Shown: positions 1 to 8,441, numbered from the stretch's first letter. The stretch is 21,174 nucleotides of DNA from Dehalococcoidia bacterium UBA2588 (GCA_002339805.1 DDKW01000047.1:13542-34715); one strand, 5' to 3'. Notes: generated by a model from the sequence alone, not told the origin. Translations and numbers: made by a program.

Positions 1-1
1 G

Positions 2-226
2 ATGCAATCTGATGAAGGAATGGGAGTAAGGAAAAGTATCGCTCATGTTGAGAAAACAATTCCTGCAGTAGCTCCAGATAAAAGTTACATTATGTTTAAA
101 CTCTCTGTTCACAACGAGGAAGGTTTGAAAGAATTATCATCCGGTAATAATCCAGTAGCAAAACCTATTTGGGATGAATGCATTGAAAGCATCCAATTGT
201 GGGACCTAAGTTCAATTAATATTTAA
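2..226 (+). CDS. Unidentified protein, C-terminal part (5' truncated)
   Basis: An open frame runs from the window edge to a TAA at 224-226 and probably continues upstream. The visible 74 residues contain a hydrophobic beta-like segment (YIMFKLSV, about residues 29-36) followed by two helix-like stretches and end in WDLSSINI. I do not recognise the family; a small alpha/beta fold is all that can be suggested. It is followed by 110 non-coding bases before gcvT, so it is probably not in the gcv operon. The ATG at position 2 may simply be an internal Met. Confidence 0.45.
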   Translation: MQSDEGMGVRKSIAHVEKTIPAVAPDKSYIMFKLSVHNEEGLKELSSGNNPVAKPIWDECIESIQLWDLSSINI

Positions 227-248
227 TTTTGTACTTAACTTAAAATGG

Positions 249-303
249 TTTGGGGCATCCAGCCACCGAGTTCTCTAGTATTGATTCAGCATGTCACCCC
301 AAA
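249..303 (+). other. Inverted repeat upstream of gcvT
   Basis: TTTGGGG (249-255) is exactly complementary to CCCCAAA (297-303). CAT (256-258) and ATG (291-293) can pair further inside across a 3-nt bulge, and AATG/CATT can pair outside. There is no T-run behind it, so it does not look like an intrinsic terminator. It lies in the region where the gcv promoter or leader must be. Its function is unknown: operator, leader structure or chance. Confidence 0.35.
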
Positions 304-310
304 GTATCAT
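281..310 (+). promoter_or_regulatory. Putative sigma-70 type promoter of the gcv operon
   Basis: TTGATT (281-286) and TATCAT (305-310) are separated by 18 bases and lie just upstream of the gcvT ribosome binding site. The right arm of the upstream inverted repeat falls inside the spacer. This is a sequence match only. Confidence 0.35.
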
Positions 311-336
311 TAATTTAATATCCACAGGAGCTTCGA

Positions 337-1446
337 TTGGAACAATCACAAAACCGGCGAACAACCTTATATGAGGATCATACAGAATTAAAGGCACGCA
401 TGGGAGAATTTGGTGGCTGGGACATGCCCATCCAATATTCCGGAATATTATCCGAGGTTGATGCCGTCCGCAAGCATTGTGGGATTTTTGACGTATCGCA
501 TATGGGGAGAGTATATGTGTCTGGACCTGATTCTCACATGTTTATGAATATGCTTGTAACCAGCCCAGTCCTAAATATGGACATACTCCAAGCACGATAC
601 GGCTTGATTTGCAATGGGAACGGAGGGGTGATTGATGACACGATCTATTACAAAACAGGCAAAAACGACTACCTAATCATTCCAAATGCAGGAAACCGAA
701 TTCCGGTCATTACCTGGATGAGGGCGACCAATGCAAAATTCTTCAATAATTCTGTAACAATTACTGACAAAACTGAGGAAACCACAATGTTAGCCATCCA
801 GGGCCCATTATCAGAATCTGTATTGTCCCCATTAATTAATCTAAAATCCCACACTACTTTATCCGAATTGAAGTTTTTTAGGGCAGCAAACGGAGATATT
901 TCTGGCAAGCCAGTATTCCTCGGAAGAACCGGTTATACAGGAGAAGACGGGTTTGAACTCATCATCGACAATTCTCAAGCTCAGACATTATGGGATTCCT
1001 TAATGTCAAATAACGTTGTCCCTTGTGGATTAGGCGCCCGTGATGTCCTTAGGCTAGAAGCTGCTCTACCTCTTTATGGACATGAACTAGACATCGATAC
1101 TAGTCCGGTGGAAGCAGGTCTCAACAGATTTATCAAAAAGAAAACGTCTTTCATCGGCTCTGAAACAATTCACCAGCAATTGAAAGATGGCACAGATAAA
1201 ATCTTAATTGGTGTCTCTTGTATGGGCAAAAGCGCCCCCAGGCAAGGCTACCCTATCCTACAAAATGGGCAAACCATCGGTACGATCACTTCTGGAAGTT
1301 ATTCTCCAAGCTTAAATATTAGTATAGCGCTGGGATATGTTTCCACTGTACAATATATAGAAGGAACTAATTTAGAGTTAGATATCAGGGGGAAAATAAT
1401 CCCTGCTAACCTAGTGAACACTCCATTCTACAAGCGAGGTAACTAA
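337..1446 (+). CDS. gcvT: Glycine cleavage system T protein (aminomethyltransferase)
   Basis: GcvT moves the methylene group from the aminomethyl-lipoyl arm of the H protein to tetrahydrofolate, releasing ammonia and 5,10-methylene-THF. The 369-residue product has the usual family length. The N-terminal region carries GEFGGWDMPIQY (about 23-34) and FDVSHMG (51-57). The folate-site segment GGVIDDT (96-102) contains the conserved acidic residue corresponding to E. coli Asp101. Further on, GRTGYTGEDGFE and CGLGARDVLRLEA are typical. The start is TTG at 337, with CAGGAG at 325-330 six bases upstream and no nearby ATG that would keep the domain. It is the first gene of gcvT-H-PA-PB and is separated from gcvH by one base. 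Confidence 0.97.
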   Translation: MEQSQNRRTTLYEDHTELKARMGEFGGWDMPIQYSGILSEVDAVRKHCGIFDVSHMGRVYVSGPDSHMFMNMLVTSPVLNMDILQARYGLICNGNGGVIDDTIYYKTGKNDYLIIPNAGNRIPVITWMRATNAKFFNNSVTITDKTEETTMLAIQGPLSESVLSPLINLKSHTTLSELKFFRAANGDISGKPVFLGRTGYTGEDGFELIIDNSQAQTLWDSLMSNNVVPCGLGARDVLRLEAALPLYGHELDIDTSPVEAGLNRFIKKKTSFIGSETIHQQLKDGTDKILIGVSCMGKSAPRQGYPILQNGQTIGTITSGSYSPSLNISIALGYVSTVQYIEGTNLELDIRGKIIPANLVNTPFYKRGN

Positions 1447-1447
1447 A

Positions 1448-1825
1448 TTGAATCCAGCTGACAGATACTACACTAAAGAACACGAATGGATCAAAATAGA
1501 AGAGCCTGGCATCGGCATTATTGGCATCACTGATCATGCACAATGCGAACTCGGGGATGTTGTCTACGTAGAACTTCCAGACAATGGGACAACAATAACA
1601 TCCATGGAAAAGATGGGGGAAATTGAATCCGTTAAAGCAGTGTCTGACCTGTTCTCTCCAGTAACCGCTGAAGTATTAGAACAAAACGAAGAGATACTAA
1701 CCTCCCCAGAAAAAGTCAATGAAGATCCTTTCGGATCCGGATGGCTTGTAAAAGTGAAGCTAACAAATGAATCAGAGCTTGAAAACCTAATGACTTCAGA
1801 TGCTTACACATCCTTAACATCTTAA
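1448..1825 (+). CDS. gcvH: Glycine cleavage system H protein (lipoyl carrier)
   Basis: The H protein is the lipoylated shuttle that carries the aminomethyl group from the P protein to the T protein and presents dihydrolipoamide to the L protein. The product is 125 residues, normal for the family. The lipoylation motif GEIESVKAVSD lies around residues 57-67, with the modified lysine at position 63. The N-terminal HEWI and the ITDHAQCELGDVVYVELP segment are family hallmarks. The TTG start at 1448 lies one base behind the gcvT stop, which suggests translational coupling. No L protein (lpd) gene is in this window. Confidence 0.97.
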   Translation: MNPADRYYTKEHEWIKIEEPGIGIIGITDHAQCELGDVVYVELPDNGTTITSMEKMGEIESVKAVSDLFSPVTAEVLEQNEEILTSPEKVNEDPFGSGWLVKVKLTNESELENLMTSDAYTSLTS

Positions 1826-1855
1826 AACTCACCATACGCTAGGAGAAATACTAAG

Positions 1856-3178
1856 TTGGACAACGCCGTTCCATTCCAGTCTCACTACATACCCAACACC
1901 TTGGAAGAGCAGCATTTTATGTTAAATAAACTAAATGCTCCAGACATAGATTCTTTGTTTTCAGATATTCCAGAAAAATACCGAAATCCCTCCCTAAACC
2001 TGCCAAGTCCATTATCCGAGATGCAAATCATGCAGGAATTAGGATCTCTAGCGGCTCAAAACAGAACATTATCGAGTGGTCCTTCATTTTTAGGGGCCGG
2101 ATCCTATCATCACTTTATTCCCGCGGCAATAAAGCCCCTCATAACCCGAGGTGAATTTTTAACCGCATACACCCCGTATCAACCCGAAGTTAGTCAAGGA
2201 ACCCTGCAAGTCATTTACGAATTTCAAACTCTCATCAGCAATTTATACGGAATGGAAGTGGCAAACGCCGGAATGTATGATGGTGCCACTAGCTTAGCTG
2301 AAGGTGTCCTAATGGCTTGCCGCGTAACTAAACGGGACCACGCTAGCATATCCTCCACAGTATCCCCTGCGTATATTCAGGTCATTGAAACTTATTGCCA
2401 AGCCCAAGGGATTACAATCTCTACATTCAATCCAGACAATCCTGAAATATCCGAGGAATCTGCCTGTGCAGTAGTCCAATACCCGAATTTCTATGGGGGA
2501 ATAGAACGATTACAAGATATAAGCGATATAGCCCACGACGCTGGAGCACTATTAGTAATGTCTGCCGACCCTTTAGCACTTGGAATGTTTAAATCCCCAG
2601 GCGATTATGGAGCTGATATAGCCACAGGAGAAGGTCAGCCTTTAGGAATTCCTCCTAGCTTTGGAGGACCTTACCTAGGACTGTTCACCTGCAAAAAACA
2701 ATATATAAGACAAATGCCTAGTAGATTAGTTGGCAAGACCAGCGACAAAGAAGGGAAAGACGGATACGTCCTCACTTTACAAACTCGGGAACAGCACATC
2801 CGTCGAGAAAGAGCAACCAGCAATATTTGTACCAACGAAGCTCTTTATGCCCTAGCATCAACTATATACCTAGCGCTACTTGGCAAAACGGGAATTCAAA
2901 AAATATCTAATCTTTGTTATCAAAAAGCTCACTATGCCGCTTCAGAAATAGCAATGCTTCCCGGTTTCCAGGTTCAGAATCAAAATGAGTTCTTTAAAGA
3001 ATTTGTTATCTCTTGTCCAATCAAGCCAGAAGCAATCAACAAAAAACTCATTGCTCAAAATATTCTAGGCGGGCTAGACATAAGCCATCTTCAACAAAAT
3101 AGCATGTTACTGTGCGTCACAGAAATGAACACAAAAAATGATATTGATGCACTTGTAATGGCATTAAAGGATTTATAA
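1856..3178 (+). CDS. gcvPA: Glycine dehydrogenase (decarboxylating) subunit 1
   Basis: This is the N-terminal half of the split P protein, which together with GcvPB decarboxylates glycine on pyridoxal phosphate and loads the H protein lipoyl arm. The 440-residue product contains FLGAGSYHHFIP (about 78-90), TPYQPEVSQGTLQ and FGGPYLGLF, all typical of GcvPA. It lacks the PLP lysine, as expected for this subunit. The TTG start at 1856 has AGGAG at 1841-1845. Thirty bases separate it from gcvH, and its TAA is immediately followed by the ATG of gcvPB, so the two subunits are probably made in equal amounts. Confidence 0.96.
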   Translation: MDNAVPFQSHYIPNTLEEQHFMLNKLNAPDIDSLFSDIPEKYRNPSLNLPSPLSEMQIMQELGSLAAQNRTLSSGPSFLGAGSYHHFIPAAIKPLITRGEFLTAYTPYQPEVSQGTLQVIYEFQTLISNLYGMEVANAGMYDGATSLAEGVLMACRVTKRDHASISSTVSPAYIQVIETYCQAQGITISTFNPDNPEISEESACAVVQYPNFYGGIERLQDISDIAHDAGALLVMSADPLALGMFKSPGDYGADIATGEGQPLGIPPSFGGPYLGLFTCKKQYIRQMPSRLVGKTSDKEGKDGYVLTLQTREQHIRRERATSNICTNEALYALASTIYLALLGKTGIQKISNLCYQKAHYAASEIAMLPGFQVQNQNEFFKEFVISCPIKPEAINKKLIAQNILGGLDISHLQQNSMLLCVTEMNTKNDIDALVMALKDL

Positions 3179-4639
3179 ATGCAACAAGGCGGAAACCGTA
3201 ACACTTCAAAATTACTGATGGAAAGAAGTATCAGTACCCGAGTCGGAGCTATTGTTCCTGACTCTGATGTGCCTATTCAACCGTCCCCTAAAGACGACCT
3301 ATTACGAACGAACTTAGAGCTACCCGAAGTTTCTGAACCTGAAGTTGTCCAATATTTTACCGGATTGAGTCATAAAAATTTTTCTATAGATACTCATTTC
3401 TACCCTTTAGGTAGCTGCACCATGAAATACAACCCAAAAATCAATGATGAAATCGCATTTTTGCCTGGATTTGCTGATATACACCCACTCCAAGATGAAA
3501 CCATATCACAAGGCGCATTGAATTTAATGCATGAACTCCAAAGCTACTTACAGGAAATAACAGGCATGGATTGCGTGGGATTGTCTACTCTTGCTGGTGC
3601 ACACGGAGAATTCGCAGGAATGCTAATGATAAGAGCATTTCACCAAAACAATAAAGATCTAAACAGAACGAAAGTAGCCATACCAGACAGTGCACACGGG
3701 ACCAACCCCGCCTCTGCTGCTATGTCTGGCTTTGATGTTATATCGATTCCTTCTGATGATGAAGGCAATATAGATATAGACTTCTTGAAAACAATCGCAG
3801 GGCCTGACTTAGCAGGAGCTATGATTACCTTACCCAGCACTCTAGGGATTTTTGATACTAATATCGCGGAAGTATGTTCAATTGTTCACGAAGCAGGCGG
3901 TTTAGTTTACGGAGATGGAGCAAACATGAATGCCCTTCTCGGCAGAGCAAAACTTGGTCACCTAGGATTTGATGTTATCCACTTAAACCTGCACAAAACT
4001 TTTAGCACGCCTCACGGTGGAGGGGGACCCGGGGCTGGGCCCGTCTGCGCTAAATCCATTTTGTACGATTTTTTACCCGCTCCAGTCGTTAAACAAGTTT
4101 CTGCTGGGTTTGAACTTATTACACCTAAATCTTCGATAGGAAGAATCAGCGGATTCCAAGGTAATTTTGCGGTATTAGTCCGCGCATACACTTACATAAA
4201 AACATTAGGCGCTGCAGGAATTAAATCTATAAGTGGCAATGCGGTATTAAACGCCAATTACATAATGGAATCCCTTAAAGATATTTACGATATCCCTTAT
4301 AAACGTACGTGCATGCACGAAGTAGTATTTTCAGCTTCATCCAAAAAAGATCAAGACGTTAACGGCCTAGCAATTGCCAAACGCCTACTCGATTATGGGT
4401 TCCATGCGCCCACCATGTACTTCCCTTTAATTGTGGAAGAAGCATTAATGGTTGAGCCCACAGAGTCAGAAACTTTAGAGACCTTAGATGCCTTTATAGA
4501 TGCCATGAAAGCCATAAATGAAGAAATCTCAAAGCAACCCGAACTCGTAAGAGAGGCACCACACACCACTCCTGTGTCCAAGTTAGACGAAGCTAAAGCC
4601 GCGCGCGAGCCGCAATTAAAATGGGAACCCTCGCCATAA
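3179..4639 (+). CDS. gcvPB: Glycine dehydrogenase (decarboxylating) subunit 2, PLP subunit
   Basis: This is the catalytic PLP-binding half of the split P protein. The 486-residue product has FYPLGSCTMKYNP (74-86), DSAHGTNPASA (170-180), DGANMNA (246-252) and the PLP site HLNLHKTFSTPHGGGGPGAG, with the Schiff-base lysine at position 273. The C-terminal extension PHTTPVSKLDEAKAAR is usual in bacterial GcvPB. The ATG start abuts the gcvPA stop without a gap. Its transcript ends in the 82-base convergent gap before the minus-strand dehydrogenase gene, where I see short T-rich runs but no convincing terminator hairpin. Confidence 0.97.
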   Translation: MQQGGNRNTSKLLMERSISTRVGAIVPDSDVPIQPSPKDDLLRTNLELPEVSEPEVVQYFTGLSHKNFSIDTHFYPLGSCTMKYNPKINDEIAFLPGFADIHPLQDETISQGALNLMHELQSYLQEITGMDCVGLSTLAGAHGEFAGMLMIRAFHQNNKDLNRTKVAIPDSAHGTNPASAAMSGFDVISIPSDDEGNIDIDFLKTIAGPDLAGAMITLPSTLGIFDTNIAEVCSIVHEAGGLVYGDGANMNALLGRAKLGHLGFDVIHLNLHKTFSTPHGGGGPGAGPVCAKSILYDFLPAPVVKQVSAGFELITPKSSIGRISGFQGNFAVLVRAYTYIKTLGAAGIKSISGNAVLNANYIMESLKDIYDIPYKRTCMHEVVFSASSKKDQDVNGLAIAKRLLDYGFHAPTMYFPLIVEEALMVEPTESETLETLDAFIDAMKAINEEISKQPELVREAPHTTPVSKLDEAKAAREPQLKWEPSP

Positions 4640-4721
4640 GTGCAAAATAACCCTTGCTGAACAATGATCAACAAAAACACTAAACCAGATCTCTTTTTTT
4701 AAGTTTGTAGAGAGTAATTAA

Positions 4722-5645
4722 TTATTTTCCCAAAACTTCTTTAATCGCTTCTTCGGTAGACCGGACCTGTACTCCTGCTCGTTCTTCCTGTAGTAGCATA
4801 GCAACTCTAGAGTCTCTTCCTTCCCAGCCTCGATTCATAGCCTCAGTCATTTCAGCCAAAGCTAAATTGGCAAGTTTCATCGGGACATCAAATTCTCTCC
4901 CTACAGCAACAGCCAAATCTACGTCTTTCCGGGCTAACTTCAAGGCAAAATCAGGAGGATCAAATTTCCCAGGCAAAAGATGTTCAGCTAAGCCCTCAAA
5001 AGTTCCTCTTCTTCCTTGTGCTCCTTTACGAACAGCCTCCCACAGAGCCAACGGTTCAACACCAGCTTTAACTCCCATGGTAAAGGTTTCCGCTAAAGCA
5101 CATTGAATTATATATCCAGAACAATTGTGTACCAATTTAGCTACAGAACCTGCTCCAATAGGACCAACATAAAATATCTGGTCTCCTATTGCATCTAATA
5201 CATGTTTGTTTTTTTCAAACACTTCTTTATCCCCACCAACCCAAACAGCCAAACGCCCGCTATGAGCCCCTCTCGGTCCTCCGCTGACCGGTGCATCCAA
5301 TAAATGCACTCCTTTCTTACTGAATTCCTCTGCCGTCTGCCTCACCATCGAAGGCGAGTTCGTGCTCAAGTCAAAATACACTTTCCCTGCACTCAACCCC
5401 TGTAATAACCCTTGCTCGCCCAAGCAAACGGCCTGCATTTCGAGAGGCCCCGGCAAAGAAGTTAAGACAACCTCTGATTGCTCAGCAACCTCCTTAGGAG
5501 ACTCCGCCCACGCTGCGCCTGCTTCCAAATGCTCTATTACTGAATCTCTATTGATATCATGCACAGTCAGATGATGCCCTCCTTTAATCACATTCATTGC
5601 CATTCCGCTGCCCATTGTTCCAACCCCAACAAAACCTACGTTCAT
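4722..5645 (-). CDS. NAD-dependent beta-hydroxyacid dehydrogenase, 3-hydroxyisobutyrate dehydrogenase family
   Basis: The family oxidises short beta-hydroxy acids (3-hydroxyisobutyrate, tartronate semialdehyde, 6-phosphogluconate-like substrates) with NAD(P). The 307-residue product starts with a Rossmann motif GFVGVGTMGSGMA (4-16). It has the substrate-binding signature DAPVSGGPRGA (117-127) and the catalytic lysine K170 in GAGSVAKLVHN, with the accompanying Asn174. I chose ATG at 5645 because GAGGAGG lies six bases upstream and the Rossmann strand begins at residue 3; a longer frame to 5714 adds 23 residues without a good ribosome site. It diverges from the MaoC-like gene across 93 bases. 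The substrate cannot be read from sequence. Confidence 0.88.
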   Translation of the reverse strand: MNVGFVGVGTMGSGMAMNVIKGGHHLTVHDINRDSVIEHLEAGAAWAESPKEVAEQSEVVLTSLPGPLEMQAVCLGEQGLLQGLSAGKVYFDLSTNSPSMVRQTAEEFSKKGVHLLDAPVSGGPRGAHSGRLAVWVGGDKEVFEKNKHVLDAIGDQIFYVGPIGAGSVAKLVHNCSGYIIQCALAETFTMGVKAGVEPLALWEAVRKGAQGRRGTFEGLAEHLLPGKFDPPDFALKLARKDVDLAVAVGREFDVPMKLANLALAEMTEAMNRGWEGRDSRVAMLLQEERAGVQVRSTEEAIKEVLGK

Positions 5646-5738
5646 ATCTGCCTCCTCATTCCTTTGTGATAAAATCTGTCTAATTATTCTTGAACCACTT
5701 TTACTATACAACAATTCTATAATCGCAGGGGTTTTATA

Positions 5739-6707
5739 ATGAATTTAGAAAATTTATGGCATTACGACAGCATACAAATCGGACAATCAGGACCGGAAGT
5801 TAACGTGCCAATTACAAACGACAATATCGCAGAATATGCCGATATTTGCCAAAATTATGATCCGCAATACTCTATATCTTTATCAAACAAATCATTAACT
5901 GCCATGCCCTCCATGGCGCTTAGTTATGCACCTTTACTCCGTTGGGAAATAGCAAAAAATAATGGATTTGTTGCATATGAAGACTCTCAAACCATGAGAA
6001 AACAAACACCTTTTGCCAAATGCCAGGTTGATTGGCGGCATCCTGTAAAAGCGGGAGATAATATACGAAGTACTCGCAAAGTATTTGAAAAATACGAACG
6101 CAGAGGAAGTAAATTTGTCACCTTTGAAGTAGCATCTTATAACCAAAACAACGTAAACGTAGCGACCTATTACTACACATGCATCTTTGAATATGCAAAA
6201 GGACAACGAACCCAAAGGGAAGAAACTGCCTCCCCTCCATTTGAAAAACCTTTTCCAGAAGTCACGAAAAGCACATCAAAATTAGATCTAGCCACAGTGG
6301 AAATTGGATCAGCTCTACTACCATTATCTATATCTGAATCTGAAGAAATTATTCTAAGACATAATGATTTCAGATTAGCTGGCGGGAAGAGAGACAGCAA
6401 TATCCATGTTGATGAGGAATTCGCAAAAAACAACATTTTTGGTACCGCTGTCAATTCGGGCCCTGCAACGTTATCTTACAACGCCCAAATGCTAGAAAGA
6501 AACTTCGATATATCAAATATATATAACAACGGCTCTTTATTGATGAGAGCAATTACGCCGGTTAACGCTGGTGACCGCATCACGATTTCAGGCACGATGA
6601 AAGACTTGAAAAAAAATAATGAAGCCACAATATATACAGGAAGAATGACCGGCGAAAACCATTTAGGGGACCTTGTTTGTCTTTCTGACTTCACCGTACA
6701 GATATAA
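5739..6707 (+). CDS. MaoC-like double-hotdog dehydratase/hydratase
   Basis: The 322 residues split into two hotdog-type halves. The first (about 10-155) has the FAS1_DH/MaoC N-terminal style. The second (about 180-322) carries a hydratase-like motif RDSNIHVDEEFAKNNIFG, with likely catalytic Asp219 and His223; the usual proline between Asn and the Ile-His pair is missing. The family hydrates or dehydrates enoyl thioesters or acts on related acids, for example in mesaconyl/methylmalyl or branched-chain pathways. In the first half the corresponding motif is degenerate (QNYDPQYS), so it is probably structural. ATG at 5739 has CAGGGG seven bases upstream. The divergent hydroxyacid dehydrogenase suggests a shared role in short-chain acid metabolism, but this is inference. 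Confidence 0.75.
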   Translation: MNLENLWHYDSIQIGQSGPEVNVPITNDNIAEYADICQNYDPQYSISLSNKSLTAMPSMALSYAPLLRWEIAKNNGFVAYEDSQTMRKQTPFAKCQVDWRHPVKAGDNIRSTRKVFEKYERRGSKFVTFEVASYNQNNVNVATYYYTCIFEYAKGQRTQREETASPPFEKPFPEVTKSTSKLDLATVEIGSALLPLSISESEEIILRHNDFRLAGGKRDSNIHVDEEFAKNNIFGTAVNSGPATLSYNAQMLERNFDISNIYNNGSLLMRAITPVNAGDRITISGTMKDLKKNNEATIYTGRMTGENHLGDLVCLSDFTVQI

Positions 6708-6783
6708 CAGAACAGTAACTTCCTCGCACTATACATACTCGGTTCATATGCGGCTTTGTCAAGCAATAAAATCTATTGTTTTA

Positions 6784-6863
6784 GACCAAAATTGTCCTTG
6801 ACTAGCAAATCGTTTACGCCTGTTTAATGACACTAAATTAAAATAATAGGCACAATTTTGGTC
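6784..6863. repeat. 12-bp perfect inverted repeat flanking the dnaA promoter and covering its start codon
   Basis: GACCAAAATTGT (6784-6795) and ACAATTTTGGTC (6852-6863) are exact reverse complements, 56 bases apart. The left arm ends two bases before the candidate -35 box. The right arm contains the TTG start codon of dnaA (6858-6860), and the AGG ribosome site (6848-6850) lies just inside it. Confidence 0.6.
6798..6828 (+). promoter_or_regulatory. Putative dnaA promoter
   Basis: A good -35 hexamer TTGACT lies at 6798-6803. Candidate -10 elements are TGTTTA (6821-6826, 17-base spacer) or TTTAAT (6823-6828, 19-base spacer). The predicted transcript would start near 6833, leaving a leader of about 25 bases. 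The -10 match is only moderate. Confidence 0.45.
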
Positions 6864-8183
6864 AATACTCATTCAACAACAACTATTAACCCAGAAGAAC
6901 TTTGGATGGCAGTCCTAGGAGAACTTCAACTGCATCTTCCAGAACATTCTTATAACACTTGGCTAAAAGGCACATCCATAGCATCGATAAAAGACAAAAA
7001 CGTTAATATATCCGTAACATCATCATTTGCTCTAGATTGGCTTGAACGTAGATGTTATCAAAGCATTGAAAAAACTTTGGAGAAAATAACAGGGATTAAA
7101 TACATTATTAACTTTGTAATCAAATCACCCAACTCGACTAACTCTTCGAACACCTCCAAGCACCTGCCGACAGATAACACAAATACTAAAACCAGCTTTA
7201 ATCCGTTATTCACCTTCAAAAATTTTATTGAAGGTGACAACAATTCCTTAGCTCTCAACGCCTCTCTGTCCGTAGCCTCCAGCAGAGATAACCCCTACAA
7301 TCCCTTGTTCCTATATTCTGACGTAGGATTAGGAAAAACCCATCTGCTTCATGCGATCGGGCACACGCTACAAACAGAGGGTTCTAAAATAATTTACACA
7401 ACTGGTGAAAAATTCACCAACGAATTTATTTATTCAATTCGAACTAGATCAACCGAACAATTCAAGTCTACTTATTCATCCGTTGATCTTTTATTAATTG
7501 ACGATATCCAGTTTATAAGCGGCAAGGAACAAACACAGGAAGGTTTTTTCCATATATTTAACGATCTCCAACACAAAGGTACTAAAATTGTTATTACTTC
7601 AGACCAGGCTCCTGAAAAACTTAATAATTTCCAACAACGTCTTTCTTCTAGATTCGAATCCGGACTAATAGCTGATATTCAAAAACCTTCTCTTGAAACC
7701 AGAATTGCGATCATACAGCAGAAGCTCGGCAGACTTGAACTAAAACTAGAAACCTCAATAATAGAAATGATTGCTAAACACACTCCTAAAAACATAAGAC
7801 AAATAGAAGGCATTCTCAATAAGCTCTTCGCCCACACTACCCTAATGAACATTCCATTAAATTATCAAAATACTTTATCTATTATTCAAAGTTGCACAAA
7901 ACAACAACGCTCTTCCTCATTAACAAAAGAAAATATTCTCAACGCTGTTGCACAACATTACCAAGTAACACCTGAAGAAATCCTTAGCAAACAAAGAAAT
8001 GCCCCTGTAGCAACAGCACGCCAAGTTAGCATGTACCTACTAAAACAAGAACTAAACCTAACCATTGCAGAAATAGGAAGATTTATCAGCGGAAGAAACC
8101 ACTCAACAGTAATTCACGGAATCAACAAAATCACTGAAGACATCCCCTCAGCAATCAAAGATATCCAAAATTCCCTCTATTAA
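6858..8183 (+). CDS. dnaA: Chromosomal replication initiator protein DnaA
   Basis: DnaA binds DnaA boxes as an ATP-driven filament and melts the origin. The 441 residues show domain I (about 13-88, ELWMAVLGELQLHLPEHSYNTWL), a short linker, an AAA+ domain from NPLFTFKNFIEGDNN (115-129) with Walker A SDVGLGKT (154-161) and Walker B LLLIDD (211-216), sensor RLSSRFESGL (261-270), and domain IV (about 355-441) with the basic helix KQRNAPVATARQ and the box-reading signature SGRNHSTVIHG (411-421). Walker A lacks the usual first glycine (S154, D155 instead of G, G). The TTG start at 6858 has only a weak AGG upstream; the next ATG (6906) would cut into domain I. It reads toward the origin interval directly downstream. 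Confidence 0.97.
   Translation: MVNTHSTTTINPEELWMAVLGELQLHLPEHSYNTWLKGTSIASIKDKNVNISVTSSFALDWLERRCYQSIEKTLEKITGIKYIINFVIKSPNSTNSSNTSKHLPTDNTNTKTSFNPLFTFKNFIEGDNNSLALNASLSVASSRDNPYNPLFLYSDVGLGKTHLLHAIGHTLQTEGSKIIYTTGEKFTNEFIYSIRTRSTEQFKSTYSSVDLLLIDDIQFISGKEQTQEGFFHIFNDLQHKGTKIVITSDQAPEKLNNFQQRLSSRFESGLIADIQKPSLETRIAIIQQKLGRLELKLETSIIEMIAKHTPKNIRQIEGILNKLFAHTTLMNIPLNYQNTLSIIQSCTKQQRSSSLTKENILNAVAQHYQVTPEEILSKQRNAPVATARQVSMYLLKQELNLTIAEIGRFISGRNHSTVIHGINKITEDIPSAIKDIQNSLY
8143..8167 (+). repeat. 25-bp direct repeat, copy 1 (inside the dnaA 3' end)
   Basis: These 25 bases encode part of the last residues of DnaA and are repeated exactly at 8341-8365, 198 bases further on. Flanking bases differ at once on both sides. 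Confidence 0.85.
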
Positions 8184-8258
8184 AACACTTCACTAATATA
8201 TGGAAATCTCCCCTCATACATCTTCGTTTTATAGCAGCACTCAAACAACCAATAACAC

Positions 8259-8267
8259 TGTGGATAA
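8259..8267 (-). promoter_or_regulatory. DnaA box, perfect consensus
   Basis: TGTGGATAA on the + strand reads TTATCCACA on the minus strand, the exact consensus 9-mer. Confidence 0.85.
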
Positions 8268-8340
8268 TTCAACTTATCAGGTTGATAACCTATGCATAAA
8301 ATTCAGAAATAGAATTCTATTCACACACAAATAAAACCAT

Positions 8341-8365
8341 TCCCCTCAGCAATCAAAGATATCCA
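8341..8365 (+). repeat. 25-bp direct repeat, copy 2 (inside the origin)
   Basis: This is an exact copy of 8143-8167 from the dnaA coding end, here in non-coding DNA. Its end overlaps a relaxed DnaA box (ATATCCACG, 8359-8367). Confidence 0.85.
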
Positions 8366-8423
8366 CGATATTTCTAAATTATAAACACCCGTTATATACT
8401 ATTATCAAACTAAAAATCCTTAG

Positions 8424-8432
8424 TTATCCACA
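8424..8432 (+). promoter_or_regulatory. DnaA box, perfect consensus, next to the unwinding tract
   Basis: TTATCCACA is the exact 9-mer and points toward the TTA repeats, which begin nine bases after it. This is the arrangement of the box that loads DnaA onto DnaA-trios in known origins. Confidence 0.85.
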
Positions 8433-8441
8433 ATACCAACA

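Noticed and set aside
227..336. Glycine riboswitch upstream of gcvT
   Set aside because: The interval is short and shows no recognisable glycine aptamer core or tandem aptamers; only a simple stem is seen.
4640..4721. Intrinsic terminator between gcvPB and the convergent dehydrogenase gene
   Set aside because: T-runs are present but no stem of useful length precedes them.
5646..5714. N-terminal extension of the hydroxyacid dehydrogenase
   Set aside because: The added 23 residues precede the Rossmann strand and have no ribosome site, while a strong GAGGAGG serves the ATG at 5645.
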